Assembly (NCBI RefSeq): GCF_015679325.1
Contig: NZ_JADPVI010000001.1
Span: 248,001-312,000 of the forward strand
DNA: 64,000 bases
Direction of reading: 5' to 3'
From: Kaistella gelatinilytica
GTDB lineage: Bacteria; Bacteroidota; Bacteroidia; Flavobacteriales; Weeksellaceae
Shown: positions 1 through 8,278 of the stretch, in pieces
Layout: each line of letters opens with the position of its first letter
How positions within the stretch are numbered: position 1 is the first letter of the stretch
Translations under genes and position numbers: made by a program
Notes under the pieces: model-generated
Database searches by the model: none
Told to the model about the DNA's origin: nothing
The model's input: only the letters and a program-made list of their open reading frames with translations

Positions 1-1
1 A

Positions 2-1021
2 CCAACTTTTTTCTCGCCAGATAACTTGAGAATATTACTGGAAGGTATTTTTTCAAAAGCAGAAATCGCGGACAAACCACAATTTTCTTTTGAAGGACAT
101 CCCAATAATACGACAAGAGAACATTTACAGACTTTATATGATTTAGGGTTCCGACGCGCCAGTTTTGGTGTTCAGGATTATGATCCTAAAGTTCAGAAAG
201 CCATTAACCGAATTCAGCCTTTTGAAAACGTGAAAAACGTTACGGAAATGGCGCGTGAAATTGGTTACGAAGGTGTTTCTCACGATTTAGTGTTCGGACT
301 ACCTTTCCATACGTGGGAAAAAATGGAATTTACAATTCGCAAAACGTTGGAATTAAAACCAGACCGTTTGGCTTTTTATTCTTACGCACACGTTCCCTGG
401 ATCAAAGGCGTCGGACAAAGAGGTTTCGATGAAAATGATTTGCCAAGTGGGGAAGAAAAAAGAAAGCTTTACACCAACGGAAAAAAATTACTGGAAGAGT
501 TAGGATATATCGAAGTAGGAATGGATCACTTTGCTTTGCCACACGATGATCTTTATCAATCGATGGTTTCCGGAGATATTCACCGGAATTTTATGGGATA
601 CTCTTCCAGCAAAACCAAATTAATGGTTGGTTTGGGAATGTCTGCAATTTCAGATTCCTGGTATTCTTTTGCCCAAAGCAACAAAAGCGTTGAAGAGTAT
701 CAAAAGCTTGTAGAACAAGGGATAATTCCTGTTGTTAAAGGTCATGTTTTGAATGAGGAAGACCTCATTATCAGACAGCATATTCTGAATTTGATGTGTC
801 GTTTGGAAACTTCCTGGGATCTGCAAACCAGTTTCCCGGAAATCGAAAATGCTTTAGAATCTTTAAAGGAAATGGAAGCCGATGGTTTGGTAGAAATTTC
901 TGACAACTCCATAAAGATCACCGATAAAGGTCGAGCCTTCACCAGAAATGTGGCGATGACTTTTGATTTAAGAATGATGCGAAACAAACCCGAAACCCGG
1001 ATTTTTTCGATGACGATATAA
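2..1021 (+). CDS. hemN: Oxygen-independent coproporphyrinogen III oxidase, 3-prime part
   Basis: Radical-SAM enzyme that decarboxylates coproporphyrinogen III to protoporphyrinogen IX in haem synthesis without oxygen. The reading frame is open back to base 2 and encodes PTFFSPDN before the first possible internal start, so the gene begins upstream of the window; about 339 residues of the usual 450 or so are present. Visible family blocks are FSFEGHPNNTT, RRASFGVQDYDPKVQKAINR and HDLVFGLPFHTWEKM, followed by the C-terminal HemN domain. The CxxxCxxC iron-sulfur motif must lie in the missing part. A TTG at base 26 is in frame but is internal. A strong hairpin terminator follows directly, so this is the end of its transcription unit. 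Confidence 0.95.
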   Translation, partial: PTFFSPDNLRILLEGIFSKAEIADKPQFSFEGHPNNTTREHLQTLYDLGFRRASFGVQDYDPKVQKAINRIQPFENVKNVTEMAREIGYEGVSHDLVFGLPFHTWEKMEFTIRKTLELKPDRLAFYSYAHVPWIKGVGQRGFDENDLPSGEEKRKLYTNGKKLLEELGYIEVGMDHFALPHDDLYQSMVSGDIHRNFMGYSSSKTKLMVGLGMSAISDSWYSFAQSNKSVEEYQKLVEQGIIPVVKGHVLNEEDLIIRQHILNLMCRLETSWDLQTSFPEIENALESLKEMEADGLVEISDNSIKITDKGRAFTRNVAMTFDLRMMRNKPETRIFSMTI

Positions 1022-1025
1022 AAAG

Positions 1026-1056
1026 AAAGCGGCTTGAGAAAGTCGCTTTTTTTTTT
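1026..1056 (+). terminator. Rho-independent terminator of hemN
   Basis: A 10-bp stem with one G-T pair (1026-1035 with 1040-1049), GAGA loop and a run of Ts, starting 5 bases after the hemN stop codon. Confidence 0.9.
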
Positions 1057-1149
1057 GGATGTTTTTGAAGTTCAGTAAAAGTTTGATTCAAAACTGTCGG
1101 CAGATTTGATTATCTTAGGGAAATAAAATATTGAAAAAAATTCCTTTCT

Positions 1150-1662
1150 ATGACCATTTCAAATAGTTCAATTAAAGATATTCCCGAGATATTCAGACTT
1201 TACAAACTCGCGACTGACTATCAAAAAATAAAATTTCCCGGAAATGTCTGGCCCGATTTCGATCTCGAATTTATCACCACAGAAGTTCTTGAAAATAGAC
1301 AGTTCAAAATTACCATCGATGACAAAATTGCCTGCATTTGGGCAATGACTTATAATGATTTAGCTATTTGGGAAGAGAAAGAAAACAATGATGCCATCTA
1401 CATTCATCGCATTGCGACAAACCCAGATTTTAGAGGGAATAATTTTGTCCAAATGATTGCGGATTGGTCCAAAGATTTTGCGAAAAAAGAAGATAAGAAG
1501 TTTGTCCGAATGGATACTTGTGGCCAGAACGATCGTCTAATTAATCATTATAAAAACTGTGGCTTTGAATTTTTAGGAATGAAAAGACTTCAAGCTTCTT
1601 CCGAATTACAGGCACATTATCAAGATGCAGATGTTTGTTATTTTGAGATTGAAGTGAATTAA
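1150..1662 (+). CDS. GNAT family N-acetyltransferase
   Basis: A 170-residue single-domain GNAT acetyltransferase; it should transfer the acetyl group of acetyl-CoA to an amine. The acetyl-CoA loop region reads IHRIATNPDFRGNNF (around residues 92-106) and the C-terminal motif NHYKNCGFEFLG (about residues 132-143) is typical of the fold. The substrate cannot be told from sequence; the aromatic-rich N-terminal part (KFPGNVWPDFDLEF) may shape the acceptor site. It stands alone between the hemN terminator and a secreted hypothetical gene 17 bases downstream, with which it may be co-transcribed. No signal peptide or membrane segment, so cytoplasmic. Confidence 0.85.
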   Translation: MTISNSSIKDIPEIFRLYKLATDYQKIKFPGNVWPDFDLEFITTEVLENRQFKITIDDKIACIWAMTYNDLAIWEEKENNDAIYIHRIATNPDFRGNNFVQMIADWSKDFAKKEDKKFVRMDTCGQNDRLINHYKNCGFEFLGMKRLQASSELQAHYQDADVCYFEIEVN

Positions 1663-1679
1663 ATTTTCTTTAAAACGTG

Positions 1680-2336
1680 ATGACTAAATACTTTAGCCTA
1701 ATATTACTATTCATTTTTGCGTTTTTTTTCAGTCAGAAAAAGCAGTGTTACTGCGCAGAAGATTCGGAGATGAATAACGCCACAACTTCCTGTGAAACCA
1801 AAGTTCTGCAAAATGGCGGAAAATTGTACTGGCAATATAACTGTAATAAAATTTGGCTCACTTTAGAAAATAAAAAGAAGAAAATAGAAATTGATCAAAT
1901 AGATGTTTCTGATTTCGGGCTCACTTATCGTTTAGGATTTCACTTCATCAAAGAATATAAGAATAGTCTCTTGTTCCGAACTGGTTGTGGTGCGAACGGA
2001 CCTTGTTCTTATATTTTGATCGATAAAAATTCGGGTAAAAAATTGAAAGAATTTAACCAGTTGATTTGCATTGATACCGATATTAAAACGGAGAATGCAC
2101 ATCCATACTCATTTCCGTTTGTTGTTTATTTATCGCCAGAAACTGATCATCTTATCATCTATTTCATCGACATTCAAAAAATAATTAAAGTTCCTTTCAG
2201 AGAAAAGTTGGTTTATGCCATACCGGAAAATCAATTCACAAAAATGGAAGTTAGAAATAACACATTAATCATTACTTACGATACGAGTACCGATATTTTG
2301 AAATCATTAAAAATTGACTTGAAAGACCAGTATTAA
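1680..2336 (+). CDS. Secreted protein of unknown function
   Basis: Not recognised. About 218 residues, beginning with a hydrophobic stretch (KYFSLILLFIFAFFFSQ) that fits a signal peptide, so the product is probably exported. The mature part has several cysteines (KKQCYCAED, TTSCETK, YNCNKIW, FRTGCGANGPCSYILI), which suggests disulfide bonds. It has beta-rich composition with many lysines. A GTG lies just upstream of the ATG at 1680; the ATG is preferred because it gives a normal start directly ahead of the signal peptide. It is 17 bases after the GNAT gene. There are no catalytic motifs that I can name. Confidence 0.6.
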   Translation: MTKYFSLILLFIFAFFFSQKKQCYCAEDSEMNNATTSCETKVLQNGGKLYWQYNCNKIWLTLENKKKKIEIDQIDVSDFGLTYRLGFHFIKEYKNSLLFRTGCGANGPCSYILIDKNSGKKLKEFNQLICIDTDIKTENAHPYSFPFVVYLSPETDHLIIYFIDIQKIIKVPFREKLVYAIPENQFTKMEVRNNTLIITYDTSTDILKSLKIDLKDQY

Positions 2337-2442
2337 TAATATTTTCAGCCGCTGATGAAAACAGGTATTTTTTAAATGCATATATTAGTTACCTTAAATC
2401 AGATGGTGTAAAAGCAATATTAACTCAAAATTAAAAACGAAT

Positions 2443-2625
2443 ATGACCTTAAAACAAGCCACTTTACTGGCAATCTTCGCAATTGTAATACAAGTACTTA
2501 TTTCGATTAGCTATATCTTACAACTTCAGTATTACATGGTTCTCAGCGCGTTGGGAATATTATCAAATCTCGGCTTACTGCCTTTTTTTGTATTAATTTA
2601 TCAGAAACAAAAAGATGGAAATTAA
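2443..2625 (+). CDS. Small membrane protein, unknown function
   Basis: A 60-residue ORF with two hydrophobic segments (TLLAIFAIVIQVLISISYIL and VLSALGILSNLGLLPFFVLI), so a small two-helix inner-membrane protein is likely. The family is not recognised. Its last 11 bases overlap the start of the next membrane protein gene, an arrangement that favours translational coupling and supports both as real genes. Confidence is limited because the ORF is short. Confidence 0.5.
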   Translation: MTLKQATLLAIFAIVIQVLISISYILQLQYYMVLSALGILSNLGLLPFFVLIYQKQKDGN

Positions 2626-2953
2626 CGAACTTTTCAATTTAATAGACTCGAATGATCCTGTTAATAAACTGGTGGAAGAGGAGAATGTTTTCAAACATCT
2701 TACGAAGCGGTTAGGAATTTTTTTTGGTATCCTCGCTGTTCTTTTCATTGGTGCTGCGATTATTGATGACGATTATGTCATGTTAGGAGCCGCGATAGTT
2801 AGCGCAGGTTTAACAGTAATTTTGTTGCTTTTTTTACTCATCGAAAGTTTTACTTTATTTTCTAAAAAGAAAAAGCAATTAGGTAAAGGGAATTTAATTG
2901 TTATTGCCATCGCTGTTTTTATATTCGGAGTCTTTGTTTTAAGTAATTTGTAG
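2615..2953 (+). CDS. Small integral membrane protein, unknown function
   Basis: 112 residues. An N-terminal soluble stretch of about 35 residues (INELFNLIDSNDPVNKLVEE) is followed by three hydrophobic helices: LGIFFGILAVLFIGAAII, VMLGAAIVSAGLTVILLLFL and LIVIAIAVFIFGVFVL, with a lysine-rich turn KKKKQ before the last. The gene overlaps the preceding 60-residue ORF by 11 bases and the two probably form a coupled pair. I cannot assign a function. Confidence 0.55.
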   Translation: MEINELFNLIDSNDPVNKLVEEENVFKHLTKRLGIFFGILAVLFIGAAIIDDDYVMLGAAIVSAGLTVILLLFLLIESFTLFSKKKKQLGKGNLIVIAIAVFIFGVFVLSNL

Positions 2954-3030
2954 ATGTATCTGTAATGCAGTGCGGGGAAATAGGTGAAAAATGATTTCCA
3001 GATAAAAGGATATTAAAACAAAAATTATTG

Positions 3031-3687
3031 ATGAAGAATATTTCTCTTTTTCTATTGCTGGTTTGTTCAGCACTTTTAAATGCGCAAAGATTTCAACTTC
3101 CAAAAAACTGCACCATTGTTAAAACAATCAAAGGTGATCTGGACAAAGATGGAATTGATGAAACGGTTTTGGTTTGCAATATTAATCAAACCAGCGATTT
3201 GAAAGAAAGCTTTGGGAGGAAACTTTTTATCTTAAAGCAGAACGGTAAAGATTTGATTTTATGGAAAGAAAATTCGACAATTTTACGCGATACAAAGGAT
3301 TGTGGATTTTGTTTTAATGATGGTGAAACGCCTTTAACAAATATAGAGATCAAAAATAATTCTTTGACTATTGTTCAGGAAACGTACAATAACAGTCGCA
3401 GAACAGAACGTAATAAACTCATCTTTCGATATCAGAATAACGACTGGTTTTTGATCGGGTCCACCTACAGATATTGGGATACCTGCGATTTTGATCACCG
3501 TTGTGATATTAATTTTTCTACTAATCAGGTGATCATTACAGATATTGAGGGAGATTGTGACGATGTAGAATATAAAAAGAAAGGAACCTCATTCAAAAAA
3601 TTTGATCATAGCTTTAAGAAAATCACCCTAGATTCCTACAAACCGACCGAAATTAAATTGAATAAAGATGTTTACTTTATCTATTGA
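3031..3687 (+). CDS. Secreted protein with VCBS/FG-GAP-like N-terminal motif
   Basis: About 218 residues with a signal peptide (KNISLFLLLVCSALLNAQ) of the common Flavobacteriia type ending in A-Q. The motif GDLDKDGIDETVLVC just after it resembles the calcium-binding DxDxDG loops of VCBS/FG-GAP repeats. A second cysteine-rich stretch reads DTCDFDHRCDINFS. This class of protein is usually periplasmic or surface-located; no enzyme motif is seen. A TTG one codon upstream is possible, but the ATG at 3031 is preferred. Confidence 0.6.
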   Translation: MKNISLFLLLVCSALLNAQRFQLPKNCTIVKTIKGDLDKDGIDETVLVCNINQTSDLKESFGRKLFILKQNGKDLILWKENSTILRDTKDCGFCFNDGETPLTNIEIKNNSLTIVQETYNNSRRTERNKLIFRYQNNDWFLIGSTYRYWDTCDFDHRCDINFSTNQVIITDIEGDCDDVEYKKKGTSFKKFDHSFKKITLDSYKPTEIKLNKDVYFIY

Positions 3688-3732
3688 AAGTGAACTTTCT
3701 CAAATCTAACCTTAGCAAAATTCTTAAAATAA

Positions 3733-4704
3733 ATGATCGATTTTATTGGAGATATTCACGGACATGCAGATAAACTGAAAGAATTACTTTTGAAGCTGGG
3801 TTATTCTAAGCCAGATAATTTCTACGTTCATTCAAATCCAAACCGGAAAGTTTTATTTGTTGGTGATTATATTGATCGAGGTCCAAAAATCAGAAAGACT
3901 TTGGAAATTGTAAAATCAATGGTTGATAATGGAAGTGCGATTGCATTAATGGGAAATCACGAATACAACGCGCTTTGCTTTCATTTTCAGGAAACTGCTG
4001 GTGGACATTTAAGAAAGCATTTGATTAAAAATATTATTCAGCATTACGAAACATTGAAGCAATTTCAAAACAGGCAGGAAGAATACGAAGGTTATTTGGA
4101 GTGGTTTAAAACCTTACCGCTAGTTTATGAGACAGAACAATTCAGAGCTGTTCACGCTTGTTGGGACGATAAAATAATTAATTTTTTAAAGACAAAACTT
4201 ATCAATAACCGGCTTACTGATGAATTAATATATGAATCTGTAAAAAAAGAAACTCAACTTCATGAAGCCATTGAAGAAACTTTAAAAGGAAAAGAAATTA
4301 AAATGCCTGAATGCTTGAATTTCAAAGACAAAGACGGCACGGTAAGAACTGAAATCAGAATTAAATGGTGGGAAAATCCTGCCCAAATTACTTATAAAGA
4401 CATCAGCGTTGAACCTTTGGATAATTTACCTGCAACTAAAATTGATTTGACCCTTTTAAAAAGTACAGACTTTTACAAAGAAGATGAAAAGCCCGTTTTC
4501 TTTGGACATTACTGGTTGAAAGGGAAACCGTTATTAAATAAAGAAAATGTTTGCTGTTTGGATTACAGTGTTGCAAAATGTGGATATTTAGTTGCTTACA
4601 CTTTTGATGGAGAAAGTACACTCGATCCTCAGATGTTGACTTTTGTCGAAAATTTTTGTGACGACAAGGAAACTTTAGAGGAGAAATCTTCGGTTTCAAT
4701 GTAA
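3733..4704 (+). CDS. PPP-type metallophosphoesterase
   Basis: 323-residue metallo-phosphoesterase of the serine/threonine phosphatase (PPP, ApaH-like) superfamily. The metal-binding motifs are all present at the N-terminus: DFIGDIHGHADKL, VLFVGDYIDRGPKIR and MGNHEYNALC, with further histidines AVHACWDD and FFGHYWLKG downstream, in the usual order. It is cytoplasmic, with no signal peptide. Possible substrates are phosphoproteins or dinucleoside polyphosphates; the sequence does not settle which. It is 15 bases upstream of an endonuclease/exonuclease/phosphatase-family gene, and the two may form a short phosphohydrolase operon. Confidence 0.85.
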   Translation: MIDFIGDIHGHADKLKELLLKLGYSKPDNFYVHSNPNRKVLFVGDYIDRGPKIRKTLEIVKSMVDNGSAIALMGNHEYNALCFHFQETAGGHLRKHLIKNIIQHYETLKQFQNRQEEYEGYLEWFKTLPLVYETEQFRAVHACWDDKIINFLKTKLINNRLTDELIYESVKKETQLHEAIEETLKGKEIKMPECLNFKDKDGTVRTEIRIKWWENPAQITYKDISVEPLDNLPATKIDLTLLKSTDFYKEDEKPVFFGHYWLKGKPLLNKENVCCLDYSVAKCGYLVAYTFDGESTLDPQMLTFVENFCDDKETLEEKSSVSM

Positions 4705-4719
4705 TTTTACACATTAACC

Positions 4720-5379
4720 ATGAAGATTCTCACCTGGAATTTAGAGAGACCGAAAGATGGAAATCCATTAATTCTTAACAAGCTTAAGGAAGTGAATGCA
4801 GATGTTTTAATTCTGACGGAAACGAATATTGCCATTCATCCCGGAAGTGAATATTCATGTGTTTCTACCGAAATTTTACCTCCAGATTTTGACGGAATAA
4901 AATATGCTTCAGGCGAAAATAGAACAACGGTTTGGTCGAAATATAATATTAAAGAAAAATATGAAACGTATGATGACTTTACTTCAGTAAGCGCAGCGAT
5001 TAAGGTTGAAGAAACTATTTTAAATGTCTACGGAACAATCATTGGCGTTTTCGGTGGAAAAGGGGAGCGTTTTAAAACTGATTTGGAAAGTCAATTATTA
5101 GATTTTGACAAATTTTCTTCTGGAAATTTTACTTGTATTGCCGGTGATTTCAATGTTATGTTTTCAGGTTTTGCTTATCCAAGCCACGATGCAAGAAATA
5201 AATTGAATTCGATATTTCAAAAACTTAATTTAATTAATTTGACGTCACAGATTGAAAACAATGTAGATCATATTGTGATCAGTAAAGATTTTATTGCTGG
5301 AAAAGAAATTAAAATTGAAACTTGGAATGAGGATAAAACTTTGAGCGATCACATTGGAATTTGTATAGAAATTCGATAA
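4720..5379 (+). CDS. Endonuclease/exonuclease/phosphatase (EEP) family protein
   Basis: 219 residues with the EEP fold signatures: ILTWNLERP at the start (metal-site Asn), DVLILTETN (metal-site Glu), GDFNVMFSG and the C-terminal SDHIGICIEIR holding the catalytic Asp-His pair. Such enzymes cleave DNA phosphodiesters, phosphoinositides or related substrates. It has no signal peptide, so it should act in the cytoplasm. The pairing with the upstream phosphoesterase gene (15-base gap) suggests co-transcription. Too little is visible to name a substrate. Confidence 0.8.
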   Translation: MKILTWNLERPKDGNPLILNKLKEVNADVLILTETNIAIHPGSEYSCVSTEILPPDFDGIKYASGENRTTVWSKYNIKEKYETYDDFTSVSAAIKVEETILNVYGTIIGVFGGKGERFKTDLESQLLDFDKFSSGNFTCIAGDFNVMFSGFAYPSHDARNKLNSIFQKLNLINLTSQIENNVDHIVISKDFIAGKEIKIETWNEDKTLSDHIGICIEIR

Positions 5380-5553
5380 AATTCTTCCTATAAATATCAG
5401 TTATTTAATAAATTATTCTTTCCAAATTTATTCTACCTTAGCTAAAGAAAAGCTTGCTTAAATAATGAGTGGTGAACTTTCTAAATTGCATATCGCTTCA
5501 ATGTGCTCGCTCAATCTACTTTCCGTAAAATTTAAAATTCAAAAATAAAAATA

Positions 5554-6255
5554 ATGGCAAACCTCGATACCTACCTCGATTCCCACTACATTCACCGAAG
5601 CAACTGGTTAAGAGCCGCAGTTTTGGGTGCCAATGACGGCATCATTTCAGTTTCCAGTTTAGCAATTGGTGTAACTGCTGCAAGTTCAACCACCGAACCT
5701 ATTATTTTAGCGACGGTTGCTGCGTTGGTTGCGGGAGCTTTGTCAATGGCTGCAGGAGAATATGTTTCTGTAAGTTCACAAACAGATATTGAAAAATCGG
5801 ATATCGAAAGAGAGAAATTAGAACTGGCAGAAATGCCGGAAGAAGAATTGAAAATGCTGGCGCAGATCTATGAAAAAAGAGGTCTCAAAAAAGAAACTGC
5901 GATGACCGTTGCGCTCGAATTAACGGAACATGATGTTCTGGGAGCGCATGTTCGCGATGAATTGGGCATCAATGAGATTAGTCAGGCAAATCCGATTCAG
6001 GCTGCATTGGCTTCCGGAAGTTCTTTTATTGCAGGTGGAGTTTTACCGCTTTTGGTTGTTCTTTTTGCACCACTTTCTGGAATGGAGTATTGGCTTTATG
6101 GTTTTACGATTATTTCTCTGATGATATTGGGTGCTCTAGCCGCAAAAACAGGTGGGTCAAGTGTTACGAAAGCGATTTTACGAGTAACGATCTGGGGAAC
6201 AATTGCGATGGGATTATCCGCATTTGTCGGTCATTTGTTCGGCGTGAATGTTTAA
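5554..6255 (+). CDS. VIT1/CCC1-family iron or manganese transporter
   Basis: 233-residue membrane protein of the VIT/CCC1 family, which moves Fe2+ or Mn2+ across membranes. It begins with a hydrophilic stretch containing HYIHRSNWLRAAVLGANDGI, the family hallmark, then paired hydrophobic helices (SVSSLAIGVTAASS, LVAGALSMAAGEYVSVSSQ), a charged cytoplasmic helix region of about 60 residues (EKSDIEREKLELAEMPEEE) and three C-terminal helices. The N-terminal rubrerythrin-like domain found in some relatives is absent. It lies ahead of a haem lipoprotein gene and a chromate transporter gene, so a metal or redox theme is possible. Confidence 0.88.
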   Translation: MANLDTYLDSHYIHRSNWLRAAVLGANDGIISVSSLAIGVTAASSTTEPIILATVAALVAGALSMAAGEYVSVSSQTDIEKSDIEREKLELAEMPEEELKMLAQIYEKRGLKKETAMTVALELTEHDVLGAHVRDELGINEISQANPIQAALASGSSFIAGGVLPLLVVLFAPLSGMEYWLYGFTIISLMILGALAAKTGGSSVTKAILRVTIWGTIAMGLSAFVGHLFGVNV

Positions 6256-6360
6256 TGTTTTGAATGGTTAAGGTAAAACCCGGTGGATTTTTTAGTCTTT
6301 AAAAAATTAGGTATTTACTAAAAGTTTCGGTACGATTTTCTTTCATTAAAAACTCAGATC

Positions 6361-6855
6361 ATGAAACAGATTTTTCCAGTTCTACTTGCTTTCGGACTCA
6401 TTTCCTGCAACCAGAAAGCAGATGAAACTCAGGCTTTACAAAAGCGTGTTGACATTTTGGAACATAAAGTTGCAGATACTTACAAACCCGGTTTCGGTGA
6501 ATTTATGAGCAGCATTCAGGTTCATCATAATAAATTGTGGTTTGCAGGTCAAAATCAAAACTGGAAACTGGCTGATTTTGAAATTCACGAAATCATGGAA
6601 GCGATTGATAATATTAAAAAATATCAAAAAGAAAGAAAGGAAAGCGAAGTGATCGATATGATTGATTCCGCCATTGACAGCATGAATATTGCCATTAAAC
6701 TCAAAAATCCAGCGCTTTTTAAACACAGTTATATTTCATTGACGAATACGTGCAATCAATGTCATCGTGATGTTAATTTTGAATTTAATGTCGTGAAAAT
6801 TCCCGATCAACCGCCATTTAGCAATCAGGATTTTAAACATCAACTGGAAAAATAA
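6361..6855 (+). CDS. Putative monohaem c-type lipoprotein
   Basis: 164 residues. The N-terminus is a lipoprotein signal with lipobox LISC (Cys at about residue 16), so the product should be lipid-anchored on the outer face of the inner or outer membrane. A coiled-coil-like heptad stretch (ETQALQKRVDILEHKVADTY) follows, then a helical bundle region, and a single CxxCH haem-binding motif in TCNQCHRDVNF near the C-terminus (about residues 131-135). Layout and length resemble small cytochrome c-like lipoproteins in Bacteroidota, but the family is not identified. The chromate transporter starts 27 bases after its stop and is likely co-transcribed. Confidence 0.7.
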   Translation: MKQIFPVLLAFGLISCNQKADETQALQKRVDILEHKVADTYKPGFGEFMSSIQVHHNKLWFAGQNQNWKLADFEIHEIMEAIDNIKKYQKERKESEVIDMIDSAIDSMNIAIKLKNPALFKHSYISLTNTCNQCHRDVNFEFNVVKIPDQPPFSNQDFKHQLEK

Positions 6856-6882
6856 TTAGGACAAAAACTGAATTTTTATCAA

Positions 6883-8013
6883 ATGAAAGTTGAGGGAAAC
6901 TTAAAAGAAATTGCAAAACTTTTTTTGAAACTCGGGATTATCGGTTTCGGTGGTCCGGCTGCGCATATTGCCATGATGCAGGACGAAGTCGTTGTGAAAA
7001 GAAAGTGGTTAACCGAACAGCATTTCCTCGATTTAATCGGGGCTACTAATTTAATTCCCGGTCCGAATAGTACCGAAATGGCCATTCATATCGGTCACGA
7101 AAAAGGCGGCTGGAAAGGTTTGATCATCGCCGGACTGTGTTTTATTTTGCCTGCCGTTTTCATCACTGGAATTTTTGCCTGGCTTTACAAAAAGTTCGGA
7201 CAACTTCCGGAAGTTCAACCTTTTATTTATGGAATAAAACCTGCTATTATCGCGATAATTTTAAGTGCGGTTTATCCCTTAGCAAAAAGATCTTTAAAAT
7301 CAGTTGAATTAGGAATAATAGGACTCGTAGTTTTAATCGGTTCCCTATTTAATTTTTATGAAATTTATCTCATGTTCGGCGCCGGATTTCTGGCTTTGAT
7401 TTTAGCCTACTTTAGAAATAATAAGTTAAAAAGCACGCACAGTTTTCTTCCAATTACCTTTTTAGAAATTGTCAACACTGGTTTTCTGTCGGCTACCAAT
7501 TCAAAACTCTTCTGGATTTTTCTGAAGATTGGCGCCATTCTTTACGGCAGCGGTTATGTGCTTTTTGCGTTCATCGATACCGAAATGGTTTCAACCGGAA
7601 TTATTACAAGGCAACAACTCATCGATGCCATCGCAGTAGGACAGTTTACTCCGGGTCCGGTTTTTTCTTCCGTAACATTTATCGGTTATCAGATCAACGG
7701 AATATCTGGAGCCGTAATTTCTACGATCGCAATTTTTCTGCCTTCCTTTATTTTTGTGGCTTTCCTGAATCCATTAGTTAAAAAAATGCGAAGCTCAATA
7801 TTGTTTTCAGCTTTTCTTGATGCCGTAAATATTGCTTCAGTTGCCATTATTATTTCAGTCTGTTTTTCAATGGGCAAAGATTCTGTGACCGACTGGCGCA
7901 CGATTTTGATTGCAGTTTTAAGTATTGCGATTACCTTTAAGTATAGAAAAATAAACAGTGCTTTCATTGTTTTAGGTGGTTCAGTCATTGGTTATTTACT
8001 GACTTTAATATAA
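6883..8013 (+). CDS. chrA: Chromate efflux transporter (CHR family)
   Basis: 376-residue CHR-family transporter with two homologous halves, the long-chain form. The first half carries GIIGFGGPAAHIAMMQDEVV and NLIPGPNSTEMAIHIG; the second carries YGSGYVLFAFIDTEMV and VGQFTPGPVFSSVTFIGYQ, the paired family signatures. About ten hydrophobic helices. In characterised members it exports chromate and gives resistance; many chromosomal homologues have unknown physiological substrates, so the substrate here is inferred. It is preceded by the haem lipoprotein gene and followed by 265 bases without a gene. Confidence 0.9.
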   Translation: MKVEGNLKEIAKLFLKLGIIGFGGPAAHIAMMQDEVVVKRKWLTEQHFLDLIGATNLIPGPNSTEMAIHIGHEKGGWKGLIIAGLCFILPAVFITGIFAWLYKKFGQLPEVQPFIYGIKPAIIAIILSAVYPLAKRSLKSVELGIIGLVVLIGSLFNFYEIYLMFGAGFLALILAYFRNNKLKSTHSFLPITFLEIVNTGFLSATNSKLFWIFLKIGAILYGSGYVLFAFIDTEMVSTGIITRQQLIDAIAVGQFTPGPVFSSVTFIGYQINGISGAVISTIAIFLPSFIFVAFLNPLVKKMRSSILFSAFLDAVNIASVAIIISVCFSMGKDSVTDWRTILIAVLSIAITFKYRKINSAFIVLGGSVIGYLLTLI

Positions 8014-8236
8014 AAAATTAAAGCTTAAATTGTTTAGAAAAAACCGAAGTTGCAAGAAAAATCATGCTTCAAATTCTAGGAAAGATGACTTGTAAAATTT
8101 CGATTTCTTCATGAAATTTAGAGATAATGCATCGATTTATCTCAGTTTTTGATAAAACATAAATGCTTTCCGCAACACGACTGAATTAAATTTTAAAATC
8201 AATTGTTAAATAATTCTTAATTGTAGTGAAAATCAT

Positions 8237-8244
8237 TATATTTG
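8237..8244 (+). promoter_or_regulatory. Minus-7 promoter box for secDF
   Basis: TATATTTG fits the Bacteroidota TAnnTTTG box and lies 34 bases ahead of the secDF start. No good TTTG minus-33 element is seen at the expected distance. Confidence 0.5.
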
Positions 8245-8278
8245 CCGACTATAATTTTAATGTTGTAAACTATTAACA

